DNA of 64,000 nucleotides from Leguminivora glycinivorella (lineage: Eukaryota > Arthropoda > Insecta > Lepidoptera > Tortricidae), in NCBI RefSeq assembly GCF_023078275.1, contig NC_062996.1:4464001-4528000 (forward strand), written 5' to 3'. The notes below the pieces were generated by a model. That model saw nothing but the letters and a program-made list of their open reading frames with translations. It was not told the origin of the DNA and did not search any database. Of the stretch, positions 12,301-19,447 are shown in pieces. Numbering within the stretch: position 1 is the first letter of the stretch; every line of letters starts with the position of its first letter. Both the position numbers and the translations under genes were made by a program.

Positions 12301-15300
12301 ATAATGACAGTGATGACGTCATTCAAATAATTTTGACAGTGGCAATAAGTGCGAGAGGGACACCAGCCCCAACTTTACCCTCACATGTGGACACACTTTT
12401 TGGCCTAACAACTCAATCTAGCTTAATAATATATAAATCTATGATACAAACATTTATTGGGGAATCCCCGATGCAGCGTGGAGAGGCGGTGGTGTTGCCA
12501 ACAGTAAATAGCGATATTATTAGCCTGACAAGTTTTTATTTGACCCTCGCCGCGTTGCGGATTTTCAGCTGAACTAATTTCTTTTACTGGCAATGATTAT
12601 TTTGACACCCGTCATCGAAAGTCATCGAATGTCAGTGATGTAAACTAGACGTAAATATTTGAAAATTTCTAACGGTTTCATAGCAAATATGCCCAAAATA
12701 ATACTTAAAAAAGTTAAAATAATTATACTGAACGAGATAAATTACGCACAACAAAAAAGGATGAAGGATTTCACAGCATTTCGATAACAATGTTCCGAGA
12801 TTGATTGTTGACATGTCCGGTACTGACGGTTTATAGTGCGGTTCTCCTGTATTGATTAGTTCGTTTCGATTTAGCTTAATATATTTTTTGTTCTTAGTGA
12901 TGGTGTCTGTAGCTCTGCCGTAAAATATATTTAAAGAAATAAGGAGGCCGTTCCATCATTGCCATCAGTACAAAACAAGGTCCCACGCAAAAAGAAAACA
13001 AACATCGACGACTTCGATAAAGGTACAAGATTCATAGATTTTAGGCTGTGCGGAAACAAGTAGCAAGTCTTAAAACCTAGCTTATTAAATTTTGACTCTC
13101 TAAAACCATGTTTTAATTTTCTACAAATATTAACACGAAACCAGTACACGCTGTCCCCATTATACATGACGTCCGCACATTATTGCCATATGAAAACGAT
13201 TTGTAGCGACACTCTTTCAGGGTCAAATAAGAACTTGTCAGGCTTTTAACTACTAACTACAGATTGTGTAAATGTTAGTTTTATAAAACCAGAAAGTAAA
13301 GCTATGAAATTAAATTTGTTTATATAGTTAATATAAAGTCTAAAAAACCATAAAAGACCAAGCAACCAATAAAAGTATTAAGTGTTCTGCAAGTTTTGAG
13401 ATTTCGACCTTTAGAAAAAAAAACATACCTACTCCAGAAAAAAAACTGTTTTTTTTTCATGTTTTTTTTTCAAGCCAGAAAAAAACCGTTTTTTTGCAAC
13501 ACTAACTCTAACTTTGCAAACTCTTGGAAAGCATTACATAGACATGTCGACAAGCTCTAAAGCCCGCTCCAGACTATGCACGCGAATCACGGCGCGACGT
13601 CGCGAACGCGAGTGAGGAACTTTCTGTGTATCGAAACCACACTCGCATTCGCGGCGTCGTGCGACTCGTGCGTCGCGCGACCGCGTTGCTTGACGTAGCA
13701 CGACAAGCGTTTAATAACATTTTATACATTCTATTAAGTATGTGCATGTATTTCTTCTTTTGATGAGCGACCGGCATCACAGTGCCATATATTTTGTTTG
13801 AAATTAAAAAAAAACCTAAATCTTGGTATGTACATAGCCATTTAAGTTAGCACTGCGTGATTTACTAAGTAATTAGATAGTTATTAGCACGATAGATATA
13901 ATCCAACCACCTTACGAAAACATTTTTAAAACTTCGCATATTAGTTTTCTAATACCTAATCCATGCGTTGGAAATTGCAAGCCAAATCCACTTATAAAAA
14001 AATATGTAGTTAAGTGTTACGAGAAGGTTATTAGTTATTACATATTCACGAGAAGAAAACACTGATTATATTTGTGCCTGAGCTTTTACCGATTATACAA
14101 TTTAGTCACGCCAAAAACAGTCTTAAAAATTCATAATCTTAAATAGTATTTTATACAATCGTGATTATAATACAAAGCTTTTCAGTCGAGGCTTGCTGAG
14201 TGGCCTAATAGTACGGTACGAGAGTGAAAAGCTTAATTATATCACTATTGTATACAATACTTTTTCTACGAGTCATCATCTTCATCATCAATGGACGGAA
14301 ATATCATCATTCATGCAAGTTAAAATTAATGTTAATAGAGTCGTTCACCGTTGTATCAACATCGAATTACCTAGCAACCAATTGTTTGTAATAACCGTCT
14401 CTGATTGGCCGATAACGCGACAGATAAAAAAAATCTTTTTGTATGCAACCTGCCAGTTCAAAATGACTGATGGCGACTGGCTGGTGCGCGACCTCCTTAA
14501 TAGTTCAAAATAATGTCACTTTTATATTGTTTGAAATATGATTGATTAGTAGTCAGTCTGCCTTCTGTCACGGAACTATAAATATTTTTGTTTACCAATA
14601 TCAATTTAAATTACTTTTAATGACGCTGGTGCCTTGGAGTATGGGTCGGCCGCTTGTCTGGGATGCTACTTGTGTAGATACCCTGGCGCCGTCCCATGTT
14701 CCAGGCACCAAAGTTGGTGCTGGGGCGGCTGCATCATTGGCTGAAGACCTCAAGCGTCGCAAGTATGTCACCCTCGGCAGTAGTTACATATTTGCGGCGT
14801 TTGGGGTCGAAACCATGGGGCCGTGGGGGCCAAGTGCGCGTTGCCTCTACAAGGAGCTATCTAAGCGCCTTATAGACGCTTCTGGTGACCAGAGGGCTGG
14901 TCAATACCTTGCTCAGCGGATCAGCATTGCTATCCAGCGGGGCAATGCGGCCAGCCTTCTGGGCACCTTACCCAACGAGCAAGACCTGGGCCAAATATTT
15001 TATTTATAAGTTTTATTGTAAGTTTTAATTTAAGTGTTTATTGTATTATTTTTATGTTGTTTATAAATAAATGAAAATTTAAATTACTTAATTAAAATAA
15101 GTGTTTTTAATAAGAATAACAGGCCACAACCCCGCTAGCTATCACTGTCAGTATTTTCAGATTGAACTGACAGATTGCATAGTTTAGTTTAGTTTAGTTT
15201 TATTTATTTCATAATGATAAATTACGTTTACATTATGATCGTCAATATAATTATAATTATTTCACACGCATTCATTCAATTATATAATGTCAATAATACA

Positions 15301-18300
15301 ACAAAACAAAAACTAAATTAAGGTAACGGCGGCTATCAACGCGGGTATCGAAATCGACGTCCATTACCGCCGCATTTGCAAATACGCATTTTATAGGCAA
15401 ACCGACCAATTTCTTAAAAAAAGTTACTCACACAAAGGAAGCCTGTTTAGTTGACTAACGCACATATAGGCGATAGAGAGTGTGAATGAAAGAAGACGCT
15501 CGCTATTTGACAGTTTTTGCCACGGGGCCGCGAGAAGAGGTTGTGTCATACTGACGTGTGATGTGACGCTAAACCTAAGTGAACTCCAATCTCATTTAGT
15601 AGTTTACGTAATAATTATGGCAAACAGGTGAAAGTTATGCATTTCAAATTATTGTTTATAGTTTTCTACATGACTTCTGAGTACTTTTTACGTATTGTTT
15701 AGCCTGGAAATGTGTTTAAAGTGGAAATTAAAAGACAGCGGTGAAAGGCGCCATTTCGTGAGTAGATTCTATTACTGTGGTATACCACAGTAATAGTTAA
15801 AGTAGTGATATTAGTTCTTTTTGCTTTATTTTAAGTATATGTGATCAGTTATATAATGTCTTAGAGTTGTTTCAATCTTGATCTATTCACGCTATCAAAG
15901 AACTATTTACGCGGTATGAAAATTATTCAACAAAACCTTAATTTTTAGCAAAAACTTCATGACTGATTTCGTAGTTTCTATGAAAACCGTTAATTTGTCA
16001 TTTTTTTTAAACATTGACATAAAGTCTGATGCTTACTTACCAGTTATGTAAACTTGGTTTTAATATAAGGTTGCAATATTTTATTTTGATTTGTAATGAA
16101 AATACATCTGTATGACTTTGTTTTTATGGGTCGGAATTAGATTTTATAATACTCCAATTTATGCCTATTACCGATGGTACGATCAGATAACCCTCGGTAA
16201 TAGAATATATAAGAATCTATTACCGATCCATGCAATATTTGTTTGGGTCGGTAATGGGTTCGTATAGAAGTATCTATTACCGAGCGACATATTAGTCTTG
16301 CATCAAAATATGACATTTAGTGTACCGTAAGTACAGATTTCTTAGGTGAAACTGAGTCTTCTGTGGGTATTCATAAAGGAGGATAGTATAGGTATATGTA
16401 TTTGTCATAATTTGTATATTCAACCGTCGGTATTAAGCTCCGAATTTTGAGATGGGTTTCTATTTACCGATGGCAGAAAAACACTGTCATTCATACCCTC
16501 GGTAATGAAATCTCAATTCGCGTTAATAGAACTGCAGCCTGTTCATTACAACGGTAATAGAAAATTTAGGTATGTTGGCTTCAATAATCATTTTATGACA
16601 TATAATAAACTAAAATGATCCTAAAACTCTTCAAAACTAATAGTTCAATAAATACTCTTCCATAAAAAAAATATTTGTGGTCGTTAATGAGCTTTGATAC
16701 CCTTAATTTTTTGGTATCTTTTGAAATCTTCCTTAAGTACCACGTTAATAGGCGCCATTACCTTAAAACGAAAACTGTCAATTTACTCGATCAACTTCAT
16801 TTACGAATAGGGAAACTAAAAAATAAATACAAATCTTTTTTAAGATTATGATTTTTTAAGACTGTCTGTGGCGTGCCTAACATGGTGGTTCAAGACTTTG
16901 GGCCGATTTTAAAAATTTGCACAACGAAGCAAAAATATCAAAATTTTAATAAGCTATCTTGGCAATGGATTGCTTCATTGTAGAGTCGGCTGCAGAGAAA
17001 AGGAGACTGTATGCAAGGGGGGTACTGATTTGCCGACGGAAAGTTTCCAAAATTCTGAAATTTTCACATAGGAAAACTTCGGAAACTTTCCGTACCTACT
17101 TTATATGGGCAATTGTATGGATGGAAACTTTCCATTTCATTTTAAATTCCCTTTATGAGCATTCCTTTTTTTTTGCCAATATTTTTTTTTTATTGTTTTA
17201 GGGAATTTTAGGTCAATTGTACTCAGAATCACGAGTACTTTCGGTCTCACTGGGAGACAAAAAGTGTCCCATAATTTCCATACATTTTTGTTACTTTCCT
17301 TTTTTGGTTACCCCATACAACATGTACGGAAAATGGTAACAAAATAAGAAAAAATCGTATGGGACAATTTTTTTAACTACTAGGATTGAAAAATCTAGTA
17401 ATTCTGAGTAGTAATAGCATTTTTTTTCTCAAAAATATCACACTTCATAGAAGTGGCAAAAAAAAAGAATTGCTCTTATTTTCGTGAATTTTTCAAGACA
17501 TTTAAGATTTTTTGGAAAGTTTCCGCAACTTGCACATCACTACAAGGGGGTCTACTTTTCTCTGCAACTGTACATTCTTATGTTTTAAGGTGACAGTACA
17601 CTGAAGGACGCGATTATTCTCACCATTAGAAGTATCCGGCTTGCCATAAAGGACTTCCAGACGTTCCCTCTCGGACAGACTGATTTCCGGCCCTCTGGAT
17701 GGTGTGGAAGGTACTGGAGAAATATACTTCATGTACAGAGGGGCTAGGGTATGCAATTTCTGTGTTCAGTACCTAAGTATATTCAGAAAATTGCAAGCCC
17801 TAAAAAACCAGACAGCAGAGACTTCTCCTGACACATGTTTTTATATTTTAATGAATTTTACGACAGTTTATGCACAGTTGAAAGGATTGGATAGTTGAAC
17901 CACGAGCGAAGCGAGTGGTTCAAGAATAGAATCCTGAACTTAGCGAGTTTTTCAATACACGAGATGTAAAATACATTTTGCACCCGTGTGTAACACAAAA
18001 CTTTTCCCCTCACTATAGCGAGGAAACTACCTATGGAAACTACAACGCAAAAAATGCGTTTATCACAGCTTCCAGTAGTTCCACAGGTGGTAAATCATCT
18101 TTATTACTAGATTCACCTACTTTTATCAATTTTAAAGCAGTTAATTTGACTTTATTCAAGGTCAAATTACTTTACCCACTAGTGGATAAAATGCGTTTTA
18201 ACCCTGTAAATGAAACGTAGATATAATACCTGAGTAGTGATTTTATCACACAGGTTAATACTGATACAGGTTAGAAGGAAACACTTGGGCACCTACCCTA

Positions 18301-19393
18301 CAGGTGTTTTTCCATTTTATTTCCACGTGATTTTCACGGAAACACGCGAACGAGTCATGCCGATTCAGTCTCAGTACAAGAAACTGACGTCGACTGAAGT
18401 AGCAATACTAATACGAAATTACGAACGCTTCCGTGAAAATACAAAAGAAAACTGTGTCGCTTAACTTCTAACTCAGGTATAAAAATATATATAATCTGAA
18501 TAACCTAACCACAAAATTAAAATTTTGCAAACCCCCGACCGCGATATAGTGGGCCGATTTTCATGAAACATGGCTAAGAACACTCCCGACTAACTCAGCT
18601 TTCAAACAAAAAAAAACTAAATTGAAATCGGTTCATCCGTCCAGGAGCTACGATGTCACAGACAGACACACACACAGACAGACAGACAGACACGTCAATC
18701 TTATAACACCCCGTCGTTTTTGCGTGTGGGGTTAAAAAGAATCAACCTTACAGCAGAATGGATTAAGTACCCGAGTTTGAAGTTAAGCGACACAACTATA
18801 ATATATGCATTACATCTGTATTTGGATTTGGACGACCGGTCTCGCCTAGCGCGTAGTGACCCTGCCTGCTAAGCCGCGGTCCCGGGTTCGAATCTCGGTA
18901 ACGGCATTTATTTGTGTGATGAACACAGATATTTGTTCCTGAGTCATGGATGTATATAAGTATGTATTTATCTATATATGTAAGTATATCGTCGCCTAGC
19001 ACCCATAGTACAAGCTTTGCTTAGTTTGGGGCTAGGTTGATCTGTGTAAGGTATTTATTTATTTTTATTTACAAAGTATACAGAAAACAACCCATGAATT
19101 ATTATTCGGACCTAATCCTCTCTGCTGATTCATACATTATTATTTCCTCATTAATGATAATTTTTCCTTCTTTACTAAATAACTTACTTTTTAGAGTCAC
19201 ATACAGGTCGAACGCGATGTGACTTTAAATATGGTGTACAACTTAAAGTATTAACTTACTTTTGCCCGGCGTGAGGTCAATATCGTCATCCTTCCCGAAG
19301 AGTTCTTCAAATCGCTTCCTCTCTTCATCGCTTACGTTCTGATCCTGACCCCTCGCCCAAGACAGGCACAGAAGCACCAAAATAAATGAGTAC
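2425..19393 (-). CDS. SPH-A: clip-domain serine protease homologue, partial, probably decaying
   Basis: Seven exons, right to left: A 19260-19393, B 17624-17692, C 11069-11186, D 9765-9953, E 8606-8723, F 6517-6622, G 2425-2605. All join in compatible phase with GT-AG borders. The start codon must lie in an exon right of 19393 (exon A opens in phase 2), and the two last protease exons are not in the window. The order is signal peptide, acidic segments, six-Cys clip domain, R/IVN activation site, TGAH, GEWDTQT, then LLILDSPYEL. The catalytic Asp position reads Ser (YNSVALL), so it should be inactive even if translated. Exon G carries a one-base frameshift, and damaged copies of exons C, D and G lie nearby. 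It could be a pseudogene, or exon G could contain an assembly error in its C-rich run. Confidence 0.78.
2664..3096 (+). repeat. CCCCGTCGTTTTTGCGTCGGGG repeat, with nested hairpin element
   Basis: Dispersed repeat from CCTAACCACAAAATTAAAA through CATGAAACATGGCTAAGAA and a CAGACAGACA microsatellite to TTTTTGCGTCGGGGG. Other copies: 3297-3540, 18501-18733, 26853-27088, 28011-28232, 31996-32212, 58517-58860. A 153-bp hairpin element is inserted in this one. Confidence 0.85.
2760..2912. mobile_element. PIF/Harbinger-like hairpin element nested in a repeat
   Basis: Near-perfect palindrome, GGCACGCCACAGACAGTCTT to AAGACTGTCTGTGGCGTGCC, flanked by TAA on both sides. The uninterrupted host reads CCGACTAACTCAGC in other copies. 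A 3-bp TWA duplication is typical of PIF/Harbinger. Confidence 0.82.
3185..3291 (+). pseudogene. C-terminal scrap of a non-LTR retrotransposon
   Basis: The frame gives AGDFLAQRISIAIQRGNVAS and ends MPQGPILDIS-stop. It matches the end of the LINE fragment at 14617-15009 (LAQRISIAIQRGNAAS). Confidence 0.6.
3297..3540 (-). repeat. CGTCGGGGG repeat, inverted copy
   Basis: Reverse orientation of the 2664-3096 family, with its own GTCTGTCTGT microsatellite. Sits in the 3' region of the LINE scrap just before it. Confidence 0.8.
3745..4389 (-). pseudogene. pol: pol fragment of errantivirus-like element (protease only)
   Basis: Contains the retropepsin motif WLLDTGASLSAV (catalytic Asp near residue 50 of the open frame) and GILGQDFLKKYRGNIDFE. 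It breaks off after IFIANSLSR, before the reverse transcriptase. It overlaps the end of gag, so it would be made as a Gag-Pol fusion. Confidence 0.78.
4325..5545 (-). CDS. gag: gag of errantivirus-like element
   Basis: 406 codons, intact. The likely start is the second Met (MPDVLEFYKR). The N-terminal two thirds is helix-rich without cysteines. The C-terminus is a Gly/Arg-rich basic tail (PRGRGGGAFRGGLRG), which replaces zinc knuckles, as in several insect gypsy relatives. Overlaps pol by about 65 nt in another frame, which suggests programmed frameshifting. It is a structural protein that packages the element RNA. Confidence 0.78.
   Translation of the reverse strand: MWRYISLRLVIVMPDVLEFYKRINYFKEYLLKLGPVRRSEKLGQEKFSEAKSVYNEYNAYLEIYISKVEKGEVPLDNKVQQYIAEVERAYAKILQLFGESQQLINSNMGSKSNFDLKTAVSLLPVMDDTEKVSLQLIDAIELYGTMIVEADIPVLINFVLKTRLSYNAKLRLTGTYTTVASLIADMKLHLLTRRSDTALQKQLQTARQAGKSIEQFGRDLEDIFVKLTISQANGDSSAYSVLKPLNERQAIHRFTSGLRNDRLSTVISARNYTSLKDAIQGAKDEEIAMTPTPSEQVFAVRGRGARAQIASGRGNVYFNSRVGAARHPQYEYRKTEGRASYLPRGRGGGAFRGGLRGHGYRKSYGHNGNGFGPRKPHNKQYVNTARECNDTNESPARSSDLQFFRN
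5576..5676 (-). repeat. Two tandem copies of about 50 bp in the element leader
   Basis: The unit containing CACTACACTTACATGATTT and GATGAAAGTCTTTGTCACTT occurs twice with few differences, between the small membrane-protein frame and gag. Confidence 0.75.
5757..6005 (-). CDS. Small membrane-protein frame in the element leader
   Basis: 82 codons between the predicted primer-binding site and gag. MGKTVSR gives an N-terminal Gly in a myristoylation-like context, then a polar region. One hydrophobic segment covers about residues 38-56 (YITMAMGVMITVIFVYLVW), followed by a basic tail ending RRRASV. The frame is intact. I do not recognise a named family; similar short membrane frames ahead of gag in insect gypsy elements are only an impression. 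Confidence 0.5.
   Translation of the reverse strand: MGKTVSRVEKEEVIIAQAGQGNSARTSQDISHADGQSYITMAMGVMITVIFVYLVWKRIHKCLTQKIERQAAAMVMRRRASV
6077..6094 (-). other. Putative primer-binding site (tRNA-Arg type)
   Basis: The minus strand reads TGGCGACCTTGCCAGGA, complementary, with about one difference, to the 3' end of insect tRNA-Arg as I know it (CCTGGCAGGATCG plus CCA). It directly follows the CA end of the LTR. Confidence 0.5.
6095..6298 (-). repeat. Putative 5' LTR of the errantivirus-like element
   Basis: On the minus strand it runs from TGTGTAAGC or TGTAAGC to CAATACA, so TG...CA ends, with a TATA-like TTTATATATGG. The primer-binding site follows at once. The right border is uncertain by a few bases and no 3' LTR exists here to compare. 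Confidence 0.48.
6373..6505. mobile_element. Hairpin element beside the exon F splice donor
   Basis: GGGGGGTTACCATGACGT and its complement ACGTCATGGTAACCCCCC bound a palindrome of about 133 bp. It ends 5 bp from the exon F donor (ACTTAC at 6511). Confidence 0.72.
6517..6622 (-). CDS. SPH-A exon F (GEWDTQT exon)
   Basis: Acceptor GTTTAG, donor GTAAGT. Encodes VKCRAGEWDTQTNKEIYPH and ends HSDYYR plus one base. A hairpin element ends about 5 bp beyond the donor. Confidence 0.86.
6640..7083. mobile_element. Element with about 78-bp inverted repeats
   Basis: The left arm GAAATAAAACTATGGAAACG through AAATTCATCCCGACGTTTCG returns as its complement at 7004-7083. The centre is AT-rich and non-coding. 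Confidence 0.72.
7175..7683. mobile_element. hAT-like non-autonomous element, copy 2
   Basis: 509 bp, same ends as 1826-2311, flanked by a perfect 8-bp repeat GGTGACGA (7167-7174 and 7684-7691). Lies in the SPH-A intron between exons E and F. Confidence 0.84.
7771..8334. mobile_element. MULE-like long inverted-repeat element with a nested insertion
   Basis: The flanks share the 10-bp direct repeat GCTTAAGTAA (7761-7770 and 8335-8344). Arms of about 130 bp start CATAGAGGAAT, pass GGGAAGAGTTGTAA and ACATCTAGCGACAATCACGC, and return inverted at the right. The left arm is interrupted by a TAA-flanked element at 7789-7933. Long arms and a 9-10 bp duplication suggest Mutator-like. Confidence 0.72.
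7789..7933. mobile_element. PIF/Harbinger-like MITE (CGGCCCAGCC ends), copy 1
   Basis: 145 bp, ends CGGCCCAGCCACGACATTG and complement, TAA on both sides. The internal arms GCGGTGAGCGGC fold back. Same family as 53783-53926. Confidence 0.86.
8500..8519. repeat. Poly-C tract between inverted GCGGATCCG sequences
   Basis: A C run of about 18 lies between GCGCGGATCCG and CGGATCCGCGC. Assembly length here is unreliable. Confidence 0.7.
8606..8723 (-). CDS. SPH-A exon E (active-site His)
   Basis: Acceptor TTTTCAG, donor GTACTT. Encodes YMGGGSIIHPQVVLTGAHKV with the His conserved but TAAH altered to TGAH. Ends in phase 0. Confidence 0.86.
8732..9497. other. SPH-A intron, no gene recognised
   Basis: Only a small fold-back (TCAGTCAGTACATCTTGTACTG near 9168) is evident between exon E and the exon D copy. 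Confidence 0.4.
9498..9690 (-). pseudogene. Duplicate of SPH-A exon D, frameshifted
   Basis: Closely matches exon D through FGEYPWMVAILK and keeps a good donor (GTACGT). It carries about five extra bases at the GTGCTGTGCCCC site, which break the reading frame ahead of the FRIVND activation region. Its 5' clip part is degraded. It lies only about 75 bp from exon D. Confidence 0.78.
9765..9953 (-). CDS. SPH-A exon D (clip second half plus activation site)
   Basis: 189 nt, acceptor TTTTTTCAG, donor GTAACT. Reads RECPHYLEVCC (clip Cys 4-6), a KPPPPVVEQ linker, TECGWSNPGAQAFRIVNDG, then FGEYPWMVAILK. It merges what SPH-B splits into exons 3 and 4, so an intron was gained in B or lost in A. Confidence 0.87.
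10196..10545 (-). pseudogene. Duplicate of SPH-A exon C, interrupted by an insertion
   Basis: Two blocks match exon C: about 10490-10545 (ACAAAAGACGGTAAGG side) and 10196-10248 (VNTDGNSIMG). About 240 bp of foreign sequence sits between them, and its 10355-10490 part recurs at 49860-49993. Clip Cys codons are lost in the first block. Confidence 0.68.
10588..10704. mobile_element. MITE, TATCCGATCCGATATCGG family
   Basis: Ends GTGCGTTTCACATTATCCGA and complement. The core AAATCCAAGATGGCGGC is shared with 23735-23867, 38341-38473 and 54314-54448; fragments occur at 11240-11340, 30084-30200, 42620 and 60300. Flanks suggest a TTA/TAA target. Confidence 0.72.
10705..11052. repeat. Hairpin repeat with TCCACCCCACTTT arms
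   Basis: AGTTGTCCACCCCACTTTTTT at the left returns as AAAGTGGGGTGGACAACTTT at the right. The inner TTGGATCCTGATAGGAGAAA and CTTTCTCCTATTAGGATTG also pair. Abuts exon C. Confidence 0.62.
11069..11186 (-). CDS. SPH-A exon C (first half of clip domain)
   Basis: Acceptor CCAG, donor GTATTA. Encodes ECDTKDGKAGVCVLHYQC (clip Cys 1-3) and ends TDGNSIIDI plus two bases of the next codon, the same phase-2 border as SPH-B exon 2. Confidence 0.85.
11355..11505. mobile_element. MITE, TAGCCGAATGGCA ends
   Basis: GCGTAGCCGAATGC and GCCATTCGGCTACG bound about 150 bp. Same ends as 43293-43776 and 52287-52588. Confidence 0.6.
11575..13502. mobile_element. TA-flanked GGRTTGCAAA element, copy 2, with nested elements
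   Basis: The outer ends match 998-1494. Inside are an hAT-like element (11779-12443) and a third unit at about 12523-13243 bounded by GCCTGACAAG / CTTGTCAGGC. Confidence 0.6.
11779..12443 (+). mobile_element. hAT-like element Z, copy 1
   Basis: Flanked by the perfect 8-bp repeat ATACAAAC (11771-11778 and 12444-12451). Carries inner inverted repeats of about 50 bp (GTGTGTCCACATGAGAGGG ... CACATGTGGACACAC). Copy 2 lies inverted at 22564-23522. Confidence 0.82.
13506..14602. other. Intergenic or intronic, no gene recognised
   Basis: Contains a GC-rich inverted stretch near 13565-13700 (CGCGACGTCGCGAACGCGAG) and a fragment of the CAGTCTTAAAAATTCATAATC MITE at 14110. No credible reading frame. 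Confidence 0.45.
14617..15075 (+). mobile_element. 5'-truncated LINE insertion with 14-bp target duplication
   Basis: AATTTAAATTACTT flanks it (14603-14616 and 15076-15089). Codes RPLVWDATCVDTLAPSH, AFGVETMGPWGPSA and LAQRISIAIQRGNAASLLG, then stop at 15007 and an AATAAA tail. This is the C-terminal part downstream of reverse transcriptase in a non-LTR element, probably of the restriction-like-endonuclease kind. Confidence 0.75.
15322..16762. mobile_element. TTAA-flanked DNA element with ATTACCGA motif array
   Basis: TTAA stands on both sides (15318-15321 and 16763-16766). Ends GGTAACGGCGGCTATCAACG and, inverted, GGTAATGGCGCCTATTAACG. Eight ATTACCGA-type motifs in mixed orientation lie at about 16166-16560. 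No transposase frame. TTAA targets are typical of piggyBac and Kolobok; I cannot decide which. Confidence 0.68.
16800..17500. repeat. Repeat-derived intron sequence
   Basis: Holds one end of the CAGTCTTAAAAATTCATAATC MITE (16838-16880), an inverted GGAAAGTTTCC region (17036-17135), and a hairpin with GTACTCAGAATCACGAGTAC at 17155-17480 that recurs at 30810-31135 and 52310-52540. Confidence 0.6.
17624..17692 (-). CDS. SPH-A exon B (second acidic segment)
   Basis: 69 nt, phase 1 at both ends, acceptor CCAGAG, donor GTGAGA. Encodes PEISLSERERLEVLYGKPD, which resembles the acidic motif of exon A (S-E-R-x-R-x-E-x-L-F/Y-G-K). Because phases match, exon A can splice to C with or without B. Confidence 0.62.
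17885..18215 (+). repeat. Dispersed repeat with GAACCACGAGCGAAGCGAG
   Basis: Nearly identical to 22900-23250 through TCCAGTAGTTCCACAGGTGG and TTACCCACTAGTGGATAAAA. Contains short palindromes. Confidence 0.75.
18501..18733 (+). repeat. CGTCGGGGG-family repeat
   Basis: Another copy of the 2664-3096 family; its terminal motif is altered to GCGTGTGGGG. Confidence 0.8.
18830..19075 (+). mobile_element. tRNA-derived SINE (GACCGGTCT family), copy 1
   Basis: Head GACCGGTCTCGCCTAGCGCG with box B GGTTCGAATCTC, body CACAGATATTTGTTCCTGAG, TATTTATTTATT tail. Further copies at 50183-50368 (minus) and 54495-56540 (split). It lies just upstream of SPH-A exon A on the opposite strand. Confidence 0.8.
19260..19393 (-). 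CDS. SPH-A exon A (signal peptide, acidic segment)
   Basis: After TTACAG the frame gives YSFILVLLCLSWARGQ (signal peptide core), then DEERKRFEELFGKDDD. Donor GTAAGT, phase 1. The Met must come from an upstream exon ending ATG plus two bases, which I could not place. Confidence 0.72.
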
Positions 19394-19447
19394 CTGTAAG
19401 TTAAAATAAGGTACCGTAAAACGGGAGAAGTTGGGACATACACCGTG

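Noticed and set aside
18980..19030. Promoter of SPH-A in the SINE next to exon A
   Set aside because: Exon A opens in phase 2 and needs an upstream exon, so the promoter must be farther right.
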